NCBI GenBank assembly: GCA_913043905.1
Contig: CAJWNQ010000001.1
Location: forward strand, 115,319 to 179,318
Length of the DNA: 64,000 bases
Source of the DNA: an uncultured Paracoccaceae bacterium
Lineage (GTDB): Bacteria > Pseudomonadota > Alphaproteobacteria > Rhodobacterales > Rhodobacteraceae
Direction of reading: 5' to 3'
Part shown: positions 36,295 to 46,321 of the stretch, piece after piece
Layout: each line of letters begins with the position of its first letter
Position numbering within the stretch: position 1 is the first letter of the stretch
The notes under the pieces: generated by a model
Databases searched by the model: none
What the model was told of the DNA's origin: nothing
The model's input: the letters and a program-made list of their open reading frames with translations, nothing else
Program-made: the position numbers and the translations under genes

Positions 36295-37110
36295 ATGGGC
36301 ATTATGGACGGAAAACGCGGACTTATTATGGGTGTTGCTAATAAACAGTCTATGGCTTGGGGCATTGCAAAAGCATGTCATGAGCAAGGCGCTGAAATGG
36401 CATTCTCCTATCAGGGCGATGCTTTAAAAAAACGCGTAGGTCCATTAGCAGAAAGTATTGGATGCGACACAGTTCTAGAATGTGATGTTACCGATTCAGC
36501 ATCCATGGATGCACTATTCGCAGCTTTAGAAGCAAAGTGGGGTAAAATTGATTTTGTTGTTCATGCTATTGGTTTTTCTGATAAAAATGAATTACGTGGC
36601 CGATACGTGGACACAAGTGCAGAAAACTTCCGGATGACCATGGATATATCAGTATATTCATTCACAGCAGTAGCCCAGCGCGCCGAAAAGATAATGAACG
36701 AAGGTGGATCAATACTAACATTAACATATTATGGTGCAGAACAAGTTATGCCACACTATAATGTAATGGGTGTAGCAAAAGCAGCCCTTGAAGCTTCAGT
36801 TAAATATTTGGCAGAAGATTTAGGAAAAGATGGCATTCGCGTAAATGCTATTTCCGCAGGCCCTGTAAAAACTTTAGCTGCATCTGGTATTGGCGACTTT
36901 CGCTACATCCTAAAATGGAATGAATTAAATTCACCTCTACGGCGCAACATAAATATTGACGATGTAGGAAAGTCAGCCATGTATTTATTATCTGACCTTT
37001 CATCAGGCGTCACTGGTGAAAACCTACACGTCGATGCAGGTTATCATGTGGTTGGTATGAAGGCAGTAGATGCTCCAGATATAGATGCAGTTACAGGACG
37101 TAAAGAATGA
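36295..37110 (+). CDS. fabI: Enoyl-[acyl-carrier-protein] reductase (NADH)
   Basis: The 271-residue SDR enzyme carries out the last step of each fatty-acid elongation cycle. It has the FabI-specific cofactor region [19 protein letters not shown] (about 10-28), [21 protein letters not shown], and the active-site Tyr-x6-Lys in [21 protein letters not shown]. The C-terminus shows [21 protein letters not shown]. The start follows GGGGAA in a normal position. Its stop overlaps the gpt start (ATGA), giving a coupled pair whose functional link is not obvious. Confidence 0.96.
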   Translation: MGIMDGKRGLIMGVANKQSMAWGIAKACHEQGAEMAFSYQGDALKKRVGPLAESIGCDTVLECDVTDSASMDALFAALEAKWGKIDFVVHAIGFSDKNELRGRYVDTSAENFRMTMDISVYSFTAVAQRAEKIMNEGGSILTLTYYGAEQVMPHYNVMGVAKAALEASVKYLAEDLGKDGIRVNAISAGPVKTLAASGIGDFRYILKWNELNSPLRRNINIDDVGKSAMYLLSDLSSGVTGENLHVDAGYHVVGMKAVDAPDIDAVTGRKE

Positions 37111-37607
37111 CAAATCAACTGCCACACGAAAAAGGATTTCATGTAAGTTGGGACCAACTGCATCGAGACAGCAGAGCATTAGCTTGGCGCCTAGACGGAA
37201 AAGGTCCAGACGCTGGTAACTGGAAGGCAGTTATTGGCATCACACGCGGCGGCATGGCACCAGCAATGATTGTAGCACGTGAGTTAGACATACGTGTTGT
37301 TGATACAATCTCAGTTAAATCTTATGACCATCAATCTCAATCAGACGCAAAAGTATTAAAGTCTCCCGATGCTGAGCTTGTTGGAGACGGTGAAGGTATT
37401 CTAATCATAGATGACTTGGTAGACTCTGGCCGTACATTAGAAATTGTGCGTCAAATGTATCCTAAAGCCCACTTTGCCACAGTATATGCTAAACCTAAAG
37501 GCCATCCGATGGTTGACACTTTTATTACTGAGGTAAGTCAAGATACCTGGATTTTCTTTCCGTGGGATATGGCTTTGCAATACATTGAACCATTTAGAGG
37601 GACTTGA
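37107..37607 (+). CDS. gpt: Xanthine-guanine phosphoribosyltransferase
   Basis: This 166-residue type I PRTase has [17 protein letters not shown] at the N-terminus and the PRPP loop [22 protein letters not shown] (about 94-115). The C-terminal Gpt hallmark [18 protein letters not shown] recognises the purine ring. It salvages xanthine, guanine and hypoxanthine to nucleotides. It overlaps fabI by four bases. A 195-nt AT-rich gap follows before the dehydrogenase gene. Confidence 0.94.
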   Translation: MTNQLPHEKGFHVSWDQLHRDSRALAWRLDGKGPDAGNWKAVIGITRGGMAPAMIVARELDIRVVDTISVKSYDHQSQSDAKVLKSPDAELVGDGEGILIIDDLVDSGRTLEIVRQMYPKAHFATVYAKPKGHPMVDTFITEVSQDTWIFFPWDMALQYIEPFRGT

Positions 37608-37802
37608 GCGAAGGTATTTTATACAATACACTAACTTACCAGTTAGGCCATTTGCTTTTTTATCAACCCTTTAAAGACAAAAAACCTTTAATTTTGACAA
37701 TTATACTAACAGTTAACATTATTAATTTTTTTACTAAAAATTCTAATCTAGTTTACTTAAAACTATGGCAAAATTTGACCTTAACCCTCAAAAGGAAATA
37801 AA

Positions 37803-39218
37803 ATGAATGCGCACATAGAACCAACTTTTCGTGAATCAGTGAATATGATGTTCGATAAGGCTATTAACTTGATGGATATATCCCCCGGGTTAGCTAGTAA
37901 AATAAAAGTTTGCAACTCAACATATACTGTTCGTTTTGGAGTTAAACTGCGCGGCGACATTCATACATTTACAGGTTACCGATCTGTACATTCTGAGCAC
38001 AAAGAGCCTGTAAAAGGTGGCATTAGATTTGCCACATCAGTTAACCAAGACGAAGTTGAAGCTTTAGCAGCCCTCATGACCTATAAGTGTGCGCTGGTTG
38101 AAGCGCCTTTTGGTGGTTCAAAGGGTGGCTTGCATATTGATCCAAATGAGTGGGAGCCAGATGAGCTTGAGAAAATTACACGTCGGTTTGCATATGAATT
38201 AATTAAGCGTGACCTAATTCACCCATCTCAAAACGTACCCGCTCCCGACATGGGGACGGGCGAACGAGAAATGGCATGGATCGCTGATCAATTTCGCCGC
38301 ATGAATACTTCCGAAATCAATGCAGATGCCTGTGTTACAGGGAAACCTTTAAACAAAGGAGGTATTATAGGACGTGTTGAAGCAACTGGTCGTGGTGTGC
38401 AATACGCTCTTCAGGAATTTTTTCGTCATGCTGATGATGTAAAAACCTCAGGTTTATCTGGATCATTAAATGGTAAATCTGTTGTAGTACAAGGTTTAGG
38501 CAATGTGGGATATCATGCTGCGCATTTTCTTTCGACTGAAGATGGATGCAAGATTACAGCTGTGATTGAACGCGATGGAGCTGTGATAAATGATGGTGGT
38601 ATAAATATTAATGATTTACAATCGCATCTACAAAAAACAGGTGGTGTCAAAGGGTTTTTAGATGCTGAATATACTAGTAATGGGTCCAGTATTTTAGAAA
38701 AAAATTGTAATATTTTAATTCCAGCCGCAATGGAAGGCGTCATTAATTTATCTAATGCTAAAAGAATAAAGGCAAATGTAATTATTGAAGCTGCAAATGG
38801 TCCAGTAACAGCTGGTGCTGATGAAATCATTAATGCGGCAGGAACTGTTATTATACCTGATATGTATGCCAACGCTGGTGGTGTTACGGTTTCTTATTTT
38901 GAATGGGTTAAAAACCTGTCCCATATTAGATTTGGGCGCATGCAGCGCCGCCAGCAGGCAACATCTAATCACATGTTAATCGAGGAAATGGAGCGCCTAG
39001 TCGGTAAGCCCGTTTCAGACAGCTTTAAGACTAAATTTTTCCAAGGTGCTGGCGAATTAGAATTAGTTCGTTCAGGCTTAGAGGATACTATGTGTAGCGC
39101 TTATCAACAGATGCATAAAACATGGCGCTCCAATGATAACATAGATAGCCTACGGACTGCAGCTTATGTCTTAGCTCTAACCAAAGTAGCAGATAGCTAT
39201 CGCGCTTTAGGATTATAA
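37803..39218 (+). CDS. Glu/Leu/Phe/Val-type glutamate dehydrogenase
   Basis: The 471-residue amino-acid dehydrogenase has the substrate-binding block VKGGIRFATSVNQDEVEALAALMTYKCALVEAPFGGSKGGL (about 74-114, catalytic lysine in GGSKGG). Also visible are NVPAPDMGTGEREMAW, the NAD-binding VVVQGLGNVGYHAAHFL (GxGxxG) and EAANGPVTAGADEI. The pattern fits NAD-linked GDH rather than leucine dehydrogenase. It would oxidise glutamate to 2-oxoglutarate and ammonia. The insertion SEINADACVTGKPLNKGG is usual in this clade. It precedes a PLP enzyme gene by 114 nt. Confidence 0.9.
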   Translation: MNAHIEPTFRESVNMMFDKAINLMDISPGLASKIKVCNSTYTVRFGVKLRGDIHTFTGYRSVHSEHKEPVKGGIRFATSVNQDEVEALAALMTYKCALVEAPFGGSKGGLHIDPNEWEPDELEKITRRFAYELIKRDLIHPSQNVPAPDMGTGEREMAWIADQFRRMNTSEINADACVTGKPLNKGGIIGRVEATGRGVQYALQEFFRHADDVKTSGLSGSLNGKSVVVQGLGNVGYHAAHFLSTEDGCKITAVIERDGAVINDGGININDLQSHLQKTGGVKGFLDAEYTSNGSSILEKNCNILIPAAMEGVINLSNAKRIKANVIIEAANGPVTAGADEIINAAGTVIIPDMYANAGGVTVSYFEWVKNLSHIRFGRMQRRQQATSNHMLIEEMERLVGKPVSDSFKTKFFQGAGELELVRSGLEDTMCSAYQQMHKTWRSNDNIDSLRTAAYVLALTKVADSYRALGL

Positions 39219-39332
39219 TAGTTTACTATTTTATAAAATTTAATTTTTGTATAAAAAAACTATAATGTTAACATATATCGTCGGTTTCAAATTTTACCAG
39301 TGCCGGTTTTAATATATGGAAAGGGAATAGAT

Positions 39333-40487
39333 ATGACAAATATAAATAGTAAACTTTCTGTAGAAACTCGTATTGCACAAGCCTTGCGATATCTTGACCC
39401 TAAAACTGGCTCAATTATTCCCCCCATTCAAACAACTGCAACATACGCACGGGATGCAAATTATAAAGTTCGTCAGCCTTATTGGTATCGTCGTGATGGC
39501 AATGAAACCACAGTTCATGCAGAAGCAATGATTGCTGACCTAGAGGAAGCAAAGGAAACGCTATTATTTTCTTCAGGTATGTCTGCGGCAACAGCCGTAA
39601 TCGATACACTAAACCAAAATGCACATGTAGTAATTCCTCGAGCAATGTATCATGGTGTTTTAAACCAATTCCAAGCTTATGAACGAAAAAATCGTTTACA
39701 GATATCTTACTACGAAGCAGGTGACACAGAAGAATTAGCGCGTGTAATCCGAAATGATACTGTGCTTGTATGGGCAGAAACACCAAATAATCCTGACTGG
39801 GCTATCACAGACATTTCCAAAGCCGCCAATATTGCCCACGCACATGGGGCAAAACTGTTAACCGATTGCACTGCAACACCACCCTGCGCCACAAAAGCGT
39901 TAGACTTTGGCGCAGACATTTCTATGCACTCAGCAACTAAATACTTAAATGGCCACTCAGATGTAACATCAGGAGCTTTATCAGTTCGTAATCAAGATGA
40001 GTTTTGGGAAGCGATTGCACTAAACCGGAAACTACAAGGTACCGTCTTACAATCGTTTGATGCATTTCTACTAATTCGAGGAATGCGAACACTTTACCTA
40101 AGATTTGAGCGAGCAACGCAAAATGCTAGCCGCATTGCGCACCACTTCGAGCAACACCCTTTGGTTAAAAAAGTTCTTTACCCAGGACTTCCAAACCATC
40201 CCGGCCATGCTATTCAAGCAGCTCAAACAGGGCGTATGTTTGGTGGAATGATGTCAATAATCACTACTGGCACCCAACAAACTGCCATAGACGTGGCAAG
40301 ATATTGCAATGTATTTTACCCTGCAACATCTCTAGGTGGCGTAGAAAGTTTAATAGAGCACCGAGCTACAGTCTCTGGAAGTGACTTTCCTGTAGACCAA
40401 AACTTATTGCGCCTATCAATTGGAATAGAGGATGTTGGTGATTTAATTGATGATTTGGAACAAGCATTAGAGCGTGCAAATATATAG
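39333..40487 (+). CDS. Cys/Met metabolism PLP-dependent enzyme (cystathionine gamma-synthase/lyase family)
   Basis: The ATG at 39333 (MTNINSKLSVETRIAQALRY), with GGAAAGGGAAT ahead, is preferred over the GTG at 39300; it gives 384 residues. The fold-type I motifs are LEEAKETLLFSSGMSAATAVI, WAETPNNPDWAITDI and the PLP-lysine SMHSATKYLNGHSDVTSGAL (about 203-222). The C-terminal SLGGVESLIEHRATVSGSDF lines the substrate pocket. The family includes cystathionine beta-lyase, gamma-synthase and methionine gamma-lyase, and sequence alone does not decide. No regulatory RNA is visible upstream. Confidence 0.85.
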   Translation: MTNINSKLSVETRIAQALRYLDPKTGSIIPPIQTTATYARDANYKVRQPYWYRRDGNETTVHAEAMIADLEEAKETLLFSSGMSAATAVIDTLNQNAHVVIPRAMYHGVLNQFQAYERKNRLQISYYEAGDTEELARVIRNDTVLVWAETPNNPDWAITDISKAANIAHAHGAKLLTDCTATPPCATKALDFGADISMHSATKYLNGHSDVTSGALSVRNQDEFWEAIALNRKLQGTVLQSFDAFLLIRGMRTLYLRFERATQNASRIAHHFEQHPLVKKVLYPGLPNHPGHAIQAAQTGRMFGGMMSIITTGTQQTAIDVARYCNVFYPATSLGGVESLIEHRATVSGSDFPVDQNLLRLSIGIEDVGDLIDDLEQALERANI

Positions 40488-40541
40488 TTTAACCACCTAA
40501 ATTATAAAATATTACTATCAATTTTATAGTATAAATTATGT

Positions 40542-41702
40542 CTATATTGGTTGTGAACCCTCAACTAACCGAACAAAATAGCTTGCACCAATTGGGCTAA
40601 TTTCATCATTAAAGTCAAAAGACTGATTATGCAATTTAGCGCTATCCCCATTTCCAATATATAAATATGCTCCCTTGCAACGCTCTAAAATGAATGCGAA
40701 ATCTTCTGCTCCCATACTTGGCGTTGCATCAATGCTAACATTTTCATCACCAACCAATTCACCAGCAATACTGGCAGCAAATTTTACATTTTCACCATGG
40801 TTTATTGTTGGGGGATACCCATCAATAAATCGAATTTCAGCAGTAGCACCAAAAGCTTTAGATGTATTGTCAACAATATCATTTAAACGTGCCAGCATCA
40901 TAGATCGTATATCAGGCTGAAATGCACGAACTGTACCAATTATTTCACCAGTATGAGCAATTACATTATTTGCGCTACCAACATTCAACTGCGTCACAGA
41001 TAGTACACCACTCATCAATGGATCAACATTTCTGCTAACTATTGATTGTAAGGCTTGCACAATGTTTACTATCACTATTACAGGATCAATTGTATGATCT
41101 GGATGTGCAGCATGCCCACCTCGCCCAGTTACAGTAATTTCAAAATCATCAACAGATGCTAGAAGTGGGCCAGCAGTTGTTTCAAATTTTCCCACATCTA
41201 ATCCTGGTAAATTATGAAGAGCATAAACATTATCAATATCAAACTTTTCAATTAATCCCTCAGAAACCATTACTCCAGCGCCTCCACCTGCCTCTTCAGC
41301 AGGTTGGAAAATTAATACTACACGGCCTGAAAAATTACGTGTTTCACAAAGATACTTTGCTGCTCCCAACAACATTGTAGTGTGCCCATCATGACCACAG
41401 GCGTGCATTGCTCCTTCATTATGAGAAGCGTAATCGAGCCCAGTTTGCTCATACATTGGCAAAGCATCCATATCAGCTCGCAATCCAATTGTACCCCCGT
41501 CCCCTTTACCATTAATTACAGCAATAATGCCTGTTTTAGCCCATCCTGTTTGTATTTCATCCACACCAAATTCACTAAGTAATTTTTTGACATACTTTGC
41601 AGTTTTATGACACTCAAAGCCTGTTTCAGGTTGACTGTGTAAATAATGTCGCCAAGTTTTCATTTCTTCAAAATAATCAGCTATACGGTTGATAACGGCC
41701 AT
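40542..41702 (-). CDS. M20-family amidohydrolase (hippurate-hydrolase-like)
   Basis: This 386-residue metallohydrolase has the metal motifs LRADMDALPMYEQTGLDY (about 74-91), AMHACGHDGHTTMLLGAAKYL, IFQPAEEAGGGAGVMV and the dimerisation-domain segment VTGRGGHAAHPDHTIDPV. A final MGAEDFAFILERCKGAYLYIGNGD completes the M20D set. Such enzymes cleave N-acyl amino acids or related amides in the cytoplasm; hippurate, IAA conjugates and N-acetyl amino acids are all possible. It is divergent from mazG by about 40 nt. Confidence 0.9.
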   Translation of the reverse strand: MAVINRIADYFEEMKTWRHYLHSQPETGFECHKTAKYVKKLLSEFGVDEIQTGWAKTGIIAVINGKGDGGTIGLRADMDALPMYEQTGLDYASHNEGAMHACGHDGHTTMLLGAAKYLCETRNFSGRVVLIFQPAEEAGGGAGVMVSEGLIEKFDIDNVYALHNLPGLDVGKFETTAGPLLASVDDFEITVTGRGGHAAHPDHTIDPVIVIVNIVQALQSIVSRNVDPLMSGVLSVTQLNVGSANNVIAHTGEIIGTVRAFQPDIRSMMLARLNDIVDNTSKAFGATAEIRFIDGYPPTINHGENVKFAASIAGELVGDENVSIDATPSMGAEDFAFILERCKGAYLYIGNGDSAKLHNQSFDFNDEISPIGASYFVRLVEGSQPI

Positions 41703-41743
41703 GGCTTTGCTATTCTCCTATTTTTTAACAGATAATCAGATTG

Positions 41744-42598
41744 ATGAAGATGACAAAAGCACAAAATGATAGTCAGAATATATGCCATGACCCTAACGGT
41801 GGTGTTCCACGACTTCTAGAAATTATGGCTAGACTGAGAAATCCAAAAACTGGATGCCCTTGGGATATTGAGCAAACCTATAAATCTATAGCATCTTATA
41901 CAATAGAAGAAGCCTATGAAGTTGCTGATGCCATTGATCAATCTAATTGGGAGGAGCTTGAAGGTGAGTTAGGGGATTTATTGTTACAAGTCATTTATTA
42001 TACACAAATGGGCTCAGAAGATGGATATTTTACTTTCGAAAGCGTAGTAAAAAATATTTCAGATAAAATGATACGCAGACATCCACATGTTTTTAATGAA
42101 GCAGATCAACACAAAACAACAAAGCAACAAATATCAGACTGGGAGAAAATCAAAGAAAGTGAACGATCAGATAAACATAATGGACCAACCAAAACATTAG
42201 GTGGAATAGCCAAAAATCTACCAGCGTTAACTCGTGCAGTAAAACTTCAAAATCGCGCAGCACGAGTGGGTTTTGACTGGCCAGACATCTCAGGTGTTAC
42301 AGATAAGATTACAGAAGAAATTGCAGAATTAACCGAAGCTCGTGAAATTTTATCATATGATAATCAAGTTGAAGAATACGGCGATTTACTGTTTGTAATG
42401 ACAAATTTTGCTCGCCACTTAAAAATTGATCCTGAAGAAGCATTACGGGCAGCTAATGAAAAATTTAGTCGCCGTTTTGAAAGCGTAGAACAAAAACTTG
42501 CCGCTATTGGAAAAAGCCCAATTCAATCTAATTTAGATGAAATGAATAATCTTTGGAATATCGTTAAAAAATTAGAAAAAGAAAAAACTATCTTATAA
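41744..42598 (+). CDS. mazG: Nucleoside triphosphate pyrophosphohydrolase MazG
   Basis: The product of about 284 residues has two MazG domains. The first shows LLEIMARLRNPKTGCPWDIEQTYKSIASYTIEEAYEVADAI with ExxE metal ligands, then ELGDLLLQVIYYTQMG. The second shows AVKLQNRAARVGFDWPDISGVTDKITEEIAELTEA and EYGDLLFVMTNFARHL. It hydrolyses NTPs to NMP and PPi, limiting misincorporation and ppGpp. The ORF track starts at TTG 41741; ATG 41744 or 41750 is more likely, and the ribosome-binding site is weak for each. Confidence 0.93.
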   Translation: MKMTKAQNDSQNICHDPNGGVPRLLEIMARLRNPKTGCPWDIEQTYKSIASYTIEEAYEVADAIDQSNWEELEGELGDLLLQVIYYTQMGSEDGYFTFESVVKNISDKMIRRHPHVFNEADQHKTTKQQISDWEKIKESERSDKHNGPTKTLGGIAKNLPALTRAVKLQNRAARVGFDWPDISGVTDKITEEIAELTEAREILSYDNQVEEYGDLLFVMTNFARHLKIDPEEALRAANEKFSRRFESVEQKLAAIGKSPIQSNLDEMNNLWNIVKKLEKEKTIL

Positions 42599-42627
42599 AA
42601 GATACTAGTATCTATATATTGATTTAT

Positions 42628-42648
42628 ACTTGATTGTTTTTATCGGGT
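42628..42648. promoter_or_regulatory. Iron-Rhodo-box-like palindrome upstream of the Fe-binding protein gene
   Basis: ACTTGA-N9-TCGGGT sits 60 nt before the ATG at 42708 and is followed immediately by ATTGAG, the same TATTGA context that follows the perfect box at 48427. A TATAAT lies at 42680-42685. It is the least symmetric of the five copies in the window (4 of 6 arm pairs). Confidence 0.5.
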
Positions 42649-42707
42649 ATTGAGTTAATAAAGTTTATTTGGTAAGTTTTATAATAGATTCACAACTGGA
42701 GCTTATT

Positions 42708-43721
42708 ATGAAATTTCGCACATTAATTACAACCGCAGCTGCAATTACGACCATAAGTAGTACCGCTGTACAAGCAGACGAAATAAACGTTTATTCATAT
42801 CGTCAACCAGAACTAATTAAACCATTATTTGATGCGTTTACCAAAGAAACTGGAATTAATATCAATATAGCATTTTTAAAAAAAGGTCTTGTTGAAAAGT
42901 TAGTTGCAGAAGGAAACCGAAGCCCAGCTGATCTAGTTGTAACTGTAGATATTTCTCGCCTTACTGCAGTCGTTAATGCTGGGGTGACGCAGCCTGTAGT
43001 TTCTGAAATAATAAATAAAAATATTCCAGGTGAGTTTCGTGACCCATCAGGGCATTGGTTTGGGTTAACTTCACGAGCACGAATTATTTACGCATCAAAA
43101 GAACGTGTTCCTGATGGTGAAGTTACAACATATGAAGATCTTGTTTCTACTAAATGGAAGGGTCGTCTATGCACACGAGCAGGTACAAATGCATATAATC
43201 TAGCGCTCACATCTTCGATGATAGCCCATCATGGTGAAGATGAAACAAAGAAATGGCTGCGAGGTCTGAAAAAGAACTTAGCACGCAAGCCATCTGGTAA
43301 CGATCGAGCACAAGTCAAAGCTATATGGGCTGGAGAATGCGACATCTCTATCGGAAATACGTATTATATGAAAAAATTATTATCTAAAAAAGAGTCACGA
43401 GCGTGGGCTGAAAGTGTTCGCATTATATTTCCAAAATTTGAAAATGGCGGAACACATGTAAACCTATCCGGTGTAGCACTTACAAAAGCTGCCCCAAATA
43501 AAGAAAATGCAATCAAATTAATGGAATGGTTAACAAATGAAACTGCACAAGAAATATACGCTGAAAAGAATGGGGAATACCCATTAAGGCCAGGCTCAAA
43601 TCCATCTAAACTTGTATCTAGCTGGGGTAAGCTTGTACCGGATAGTATACCACTTATACAGATAGCAAAACTTCGGCCAAAATCATTAAAAATTACGGAA
43701 GAAGTTGGTTTTGATCAGTAA
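42708..43721 (+). CDS. Fe(III) ABC transporter periplasmic binding protein (FbpA/FutA-like)
   Basis: The ATG at 42708, seven bases after GGAG, is preferred over the track start; it gives 337 residues. A signal peptide (MKFRTLITTAAAITTISSTAVQADE) precedes the mature start INVYSYRQPELIKPLFDAF. Later segments are VTVDISRLTAVVNAGVTQ, WFGLTSRARIIYAS and GECDISIGNTYYMKKLL, whose paired tyrosines are the ferric-iron ligands in this family. No permease or ATPase gene is adjacent. An iron-box-like palindrome upstream supports iron-dependent expression. Ferric import is well supported by family, although partner genes lie elsewhere. Confidence 0.88.
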   Translation: MKFRTLITTAAAITTISSTAVQADEINVYSYRQPELIKPLFDAFTKETGININIAFLKKGLVEKLVAEGNRSPADLVVTVDISRLTAVVNAGVTQPVVSEIINKNIPGEFRDPSGHWFGLTSRARIIYASKERVPDGEVTTYEDLVSTKWKGRLCTRAGTNAYNLALTSSMIAHHGEDETKKWLRGLKKNLARKPSGNDRAQVKAIWAGECDISIGNTYYMKKLLSKKESRAWAESVRIIFPKFENGGTHVNLSGVALTKAAPNKENAIKLMEWLTNETAQEIYAEKNGEYPLRPGSNPSKLVSSWGKLVPDSIPLIQIAKLRPKSLKITEEVGFDQ

Positions 43722-43722
43722 A

Positions 43723-43761
43723 TAAATTAGCCCTTAAACTGTAAGTTTAAGGGCTAATTTA
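43723..43761 (+). terminator. Long terminator-like hairpin after the Fe-binding protein gene
   Basis: An 18-bp perfect stem (TAAATTAGCCCTTAAACT with AGTTTAAGGGCTAATTTA) has a 3-nt GTA loop and starts one base after the stop codon. The T-run that follows is weak, so RNA stabilisation is also possible. Confidence 0.7.
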
Positions 43762-43826
43762 ACAGTTTAATTTTTAAAAAATTATAAGCTAACTAATTTC
43801 AAATAATCAATACGTATTCAGTATTC

Positions 43827-44810
43827 TTAATTGCCAAAAACCCAATTAGTTAGCTTTCTGGCTCTTCCAAATTGTTTAGTTATAATTTTTGCTATATCTT
43901 TAAATGGTCGAGTATATATATCAACTAAATTTGTTGAACTTGCTTCATGCTGCATTAATCCAAATTTTAATTTCTTGTTTTCTTCAGACAAATGTAACGA
44001 TCCAAACATCCAGTCCCATACGGCAAGCGCAGCACCATAATTCTTATCATAATGTTCTTCTGCAATTGAGTGGTGCAACTGATGTTGCGCTGGTGAAATT
44101 AAAAAGCGTTCCAACCATGGCCAGTAACTGATGGTTATATGCGAGTGCCTTAGGTTTGAACCAGTAATGTGAAATATAAATACTAATACATTTACACCAA
44201 CAATTGTATAAAGATCCACTAAGTTTCCAAACAGAAAAACAAAAAGTGAAATTGCAATACCTTGAGAAATAGCACCCCTAAAAGAATAAAGAATACCTTC
44301 TAAAGGGTGCACTCGATAAACAGTAAGTGGTGTAAGCGTTTCTGCTGAGTGATGCACTTTGTGTATTGCCCACAAAAAATGAAACTGATGCATCCATCGG
44401 TGCATTAAATACTTTGTTAAGTCATCAATTATAAACATAAATACTGTAAACAAAAAAACAACAGTGCCAATTTTGGTATCATTAAAGTAACCTGATTGGA
44501 TAAAATCTTGTCGATGCAGCAAAAAATAAATAGCTGTTGCTATAGCAATTTGTGTAACTAACAATGGCGAAATAAATAATGAAAAAATTCGATTTATAAT
44601 GAATATCTTGTAATCTGCTCTGGCAGATTTTGAAAAAAATACTTTTGGGTCAAATACTTTTGATAAAGCTATTGAAATAGTTGTTTTCTTGAAAAGTATT
44701 AACCAAAGGAAGGCTATAAATAGTGAAAGAAAGAGGTAACCTACAAAAATACGTTTTCTAGGGTCTGTAAAATCAGCTAAAAGCGATATTATCTGATAGA
44801 AATTATCCAT
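43827..44810 (-). CDS. Fatty acid hydroxylase / sterol desaturase family membrane protein
   Basis: The 327-residue protein has several N-terminal membrane helices and the di-iron histidine clusters of the family. These are KYLMHRWMHQFHFLWAIHKVHHSAET (HxxxH and HxxHH, about 139-164), SNLRHSHI and PAQHQLHHSIAEEHYDKNYG. It should hydroxylate or desaturate a lipid in the inner membrane; the lipid is unknown. It begins 55 nt beyond the DUF4856 gene stop, with a hairpin between, so partial co-transcription with the iron-box-controlled gene is possible. Confidence 0.85.
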   Translation of the reverse strand: MDNFYQIISLLADFTDPRKRIFVGYLFLSLFIAFLWLILFKKTTISIALSKVFDPKVFFSKSARADYKIFIINRIFSLFISPLLVTQIAIATAIYFLLHRQDFIQSGYFNDTKIGTVVFLFTVFMFIIDDLTKYLMHRWMHQFHFLWAIHKVHHSAETLTPLTVYRVHPLEGILYSFRGAISQGIAISLFVFLFGNLVDLYTIVGVNVLVFIFHITGSNLRHSHITISYWPWLERFLISPAQHQLHHSIAEEHYDKNYGAALAVWDWMFGSLHLSEENKKLKFGLMQHEASSTNLVDIYTRPFKDIAKIITKQFGRARKLTNWVFGN

Positions 44811-44831
44811 AAATTACCTCAAGTTTAAAGT

Positions 44832-44859
44832 ATTGGGCAGCGCAACTGCGCCACCCAAT
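44832..44859 (-). terminator. GC-rich hairpin after the DUF4856 gene
   Basis: A 13-bp stem with two wobble pairs (ATTGGGTGGCGCA with TGCGCTGCCCAAT on the minus strand) has a 2-base loop and is unusually GC-rich for this DNA. There is only a weak T-run, so it may attenuate rather than stop transcription into the hydroxylase gene. Confidence 0.55.
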
Positions 44860-44864
44860 CATGT

Positions 44865-46280
44865 TTAATCAGTCTCAGCACTTGAAGCGTCGCCTAATTT
44901 ACCAGCAAGAGCTGCAATATCACCTAATTTATTATTAACCAATGCTTTAATGCCAAATTTATCAACCATTAACTTTTGCACCTTTAACAAATTAAGTTGG
45001 TAGTCACTCCAAGTCATACGTTTTTCACGCTTGAAATCACCGTTCGATGTAACACTAGTTACATAAGAGTTATCTAAAGTTACTGGTCCAAATAGAATTA
45101 AATCATTCATTGTGCCAGCTGTTTCCCCTAAATTATTACGGCCACTTTGTAGCGCCATAGAGAAGCCTTTCAGTTCACCCCAATGCTTAACATAAGCATT
45201 GTATGCTTTAGCCTGATCGGCACCATCTTCTTGCACCTTGCTTATGTCTTTGTAAGCTGAACCAGCATATTTAAAAACAGCTTCAGCTAGAACTTGCTCC
45301 CAGTTAGACTCAATAACAGACGCATAATTTTTTATTTCCTGGCGCTGCCCATCTGTAAGAATAGCACCGTCTGCTGATGTAATCACCATACGACCATCTA
45401 CATAAGCCTTCATTATATTATTTAAATAATTTGTGCTTTTACTTCCAGATCGATCAAACGCAGCAGCATAATATGCAGGCCCAAAAACCATCTCTGACTT
45501 TAGGTCAACTAAACCATCGCCATTAGCGTCTGCTGATGCCATGTCTTTGCGTTTAGCAATCCCGTAAGCCTGGTCAGCAGTTAAAGATAATGTGTGTGCA
45601 GCTGCACCAAAATATCCAAAACCTTCATCCCAGACATGCTCTTTTCCAGTATAATGCTTGCCATCTTTGTAAGGCTTATTGTTAGGCTTCGTACCAGCGT
45701 CTAGCTTCTCATCCAAATAGTTATCAACAGCTTGGCTGTAAGCCATAGCACCCATTGTGAACTTTGAGATTAATTGAGGCCAATTATATCCATTTTCAGC
45801 ATCAACGCCTTTATTTGCTGTAGACGCACGATCAATCATATGCAAAGCAACTTCACGGCCCTTCATTGATCCTGGCCAAGCTAGCATAGGACCATTGTAA
45901 AACTTGCCTTCTATATTTTTTCCAGAAGAAATCTCGTTTAGCGTTCCTTGCTTAATAATGAATTCATCTTTACTACCCGGCGCTAAAATAGCTTTGTTTT
46001 TTTCAGAGCCTGAAAAGTATGATAACATCTCTGCCTTGAGCGCTGAAGAGTTAGCCCCACCATCACCACGGCCGGCTAGGACCTTGAGGCTGTCATGCAG
46101 AACATGACGAGCAATTTGTCCAGAATAAGATACAGAATTAGTTGCATCGCCTGTGTAACCTTTTACAGTTACTGGAAATGGCCCATAGTTCATGGCTGAG
46201 TGACCATCTGCTGCAGCGATAGAACCCATCATTGTTACGGCTATAGCAAATGTCGTATATTTTAGTTTTGTTTTAAGCAT
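44865..46280 (-). CDS. DUF4856 (imelysin-like) periplasmic protein
   Basis: The 471-residue protein has a signal peptide (LKYTTFAIAVTMMGSIAAADG). The body matches DUF4856: SVSYSGQIARHVLHDSLKVL, EHVWDEGFGYFGAAAHTL and YVDGRMVITSADGAIL with ESNWEQVLAEAVFKYAG. A DANGDGLVDLKSE segment resembles an EF-hand calcium loop. DUF4856 proteins are related to imelysins and are often tied to iron acquisition; their biochemical role is unproven. Two tandem iron-box-like palindromes lie 42-84 nt upstream, and the start has GGAG 8 nt ahead. Confidence 0.8.
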   Translation of the reverse strand: MLKTKLKYTTFAIAVTMMGSIAAADGHSAMNYGPFPVTVKGYTGDATNSVSYSGQIARHVLHDSLKVLAGRGDGGANSSALKAEMLSYFSGSEKNKAILAPGSKDEFIIKQGTLNEISSGKNIEGKFYNGPMLAWPGSMKGREVALHMIDRASTANKGVDAENGYNWPQLISKFTMGAMAYSQAVDNYLDEKLDAGTKPNNKPYKDGKHYTGKEHVWDEGFGYFGAAAHTLSLTADQAYGIAKRKDMASADANGDGLVDLKSEMVFGPAYYAAAFDRSGSKSTNYLNNIMKAYVDGRMVITSADGAILTDGQRQEIKNYASVIESNWEQVLAEAVFKYAGSAYKDISKVQEDGADQAKAYNAYVKHWGELKGFSMALQSGRNNLGETAGTMNDLILFGPVTLDNSYVTSVTSNGDFKREKRMTWSDYQLNLLKVQKLMVDKFGIKALVNNKLGDIAALAGKLGDASSAETD

Positions 46281-46321
46281 TTTAGCTTCTCCAAATATCT
46301 AAGTCTTTGATTGGATATATA

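Noticed and set aside
37604-37801. 65-residue ORF between gpt and the dehydrogenase
   Set aside because: It overlaps the gpt stop region, is low-complexity and AT-driven, and has no convincing ribosome-binding site.
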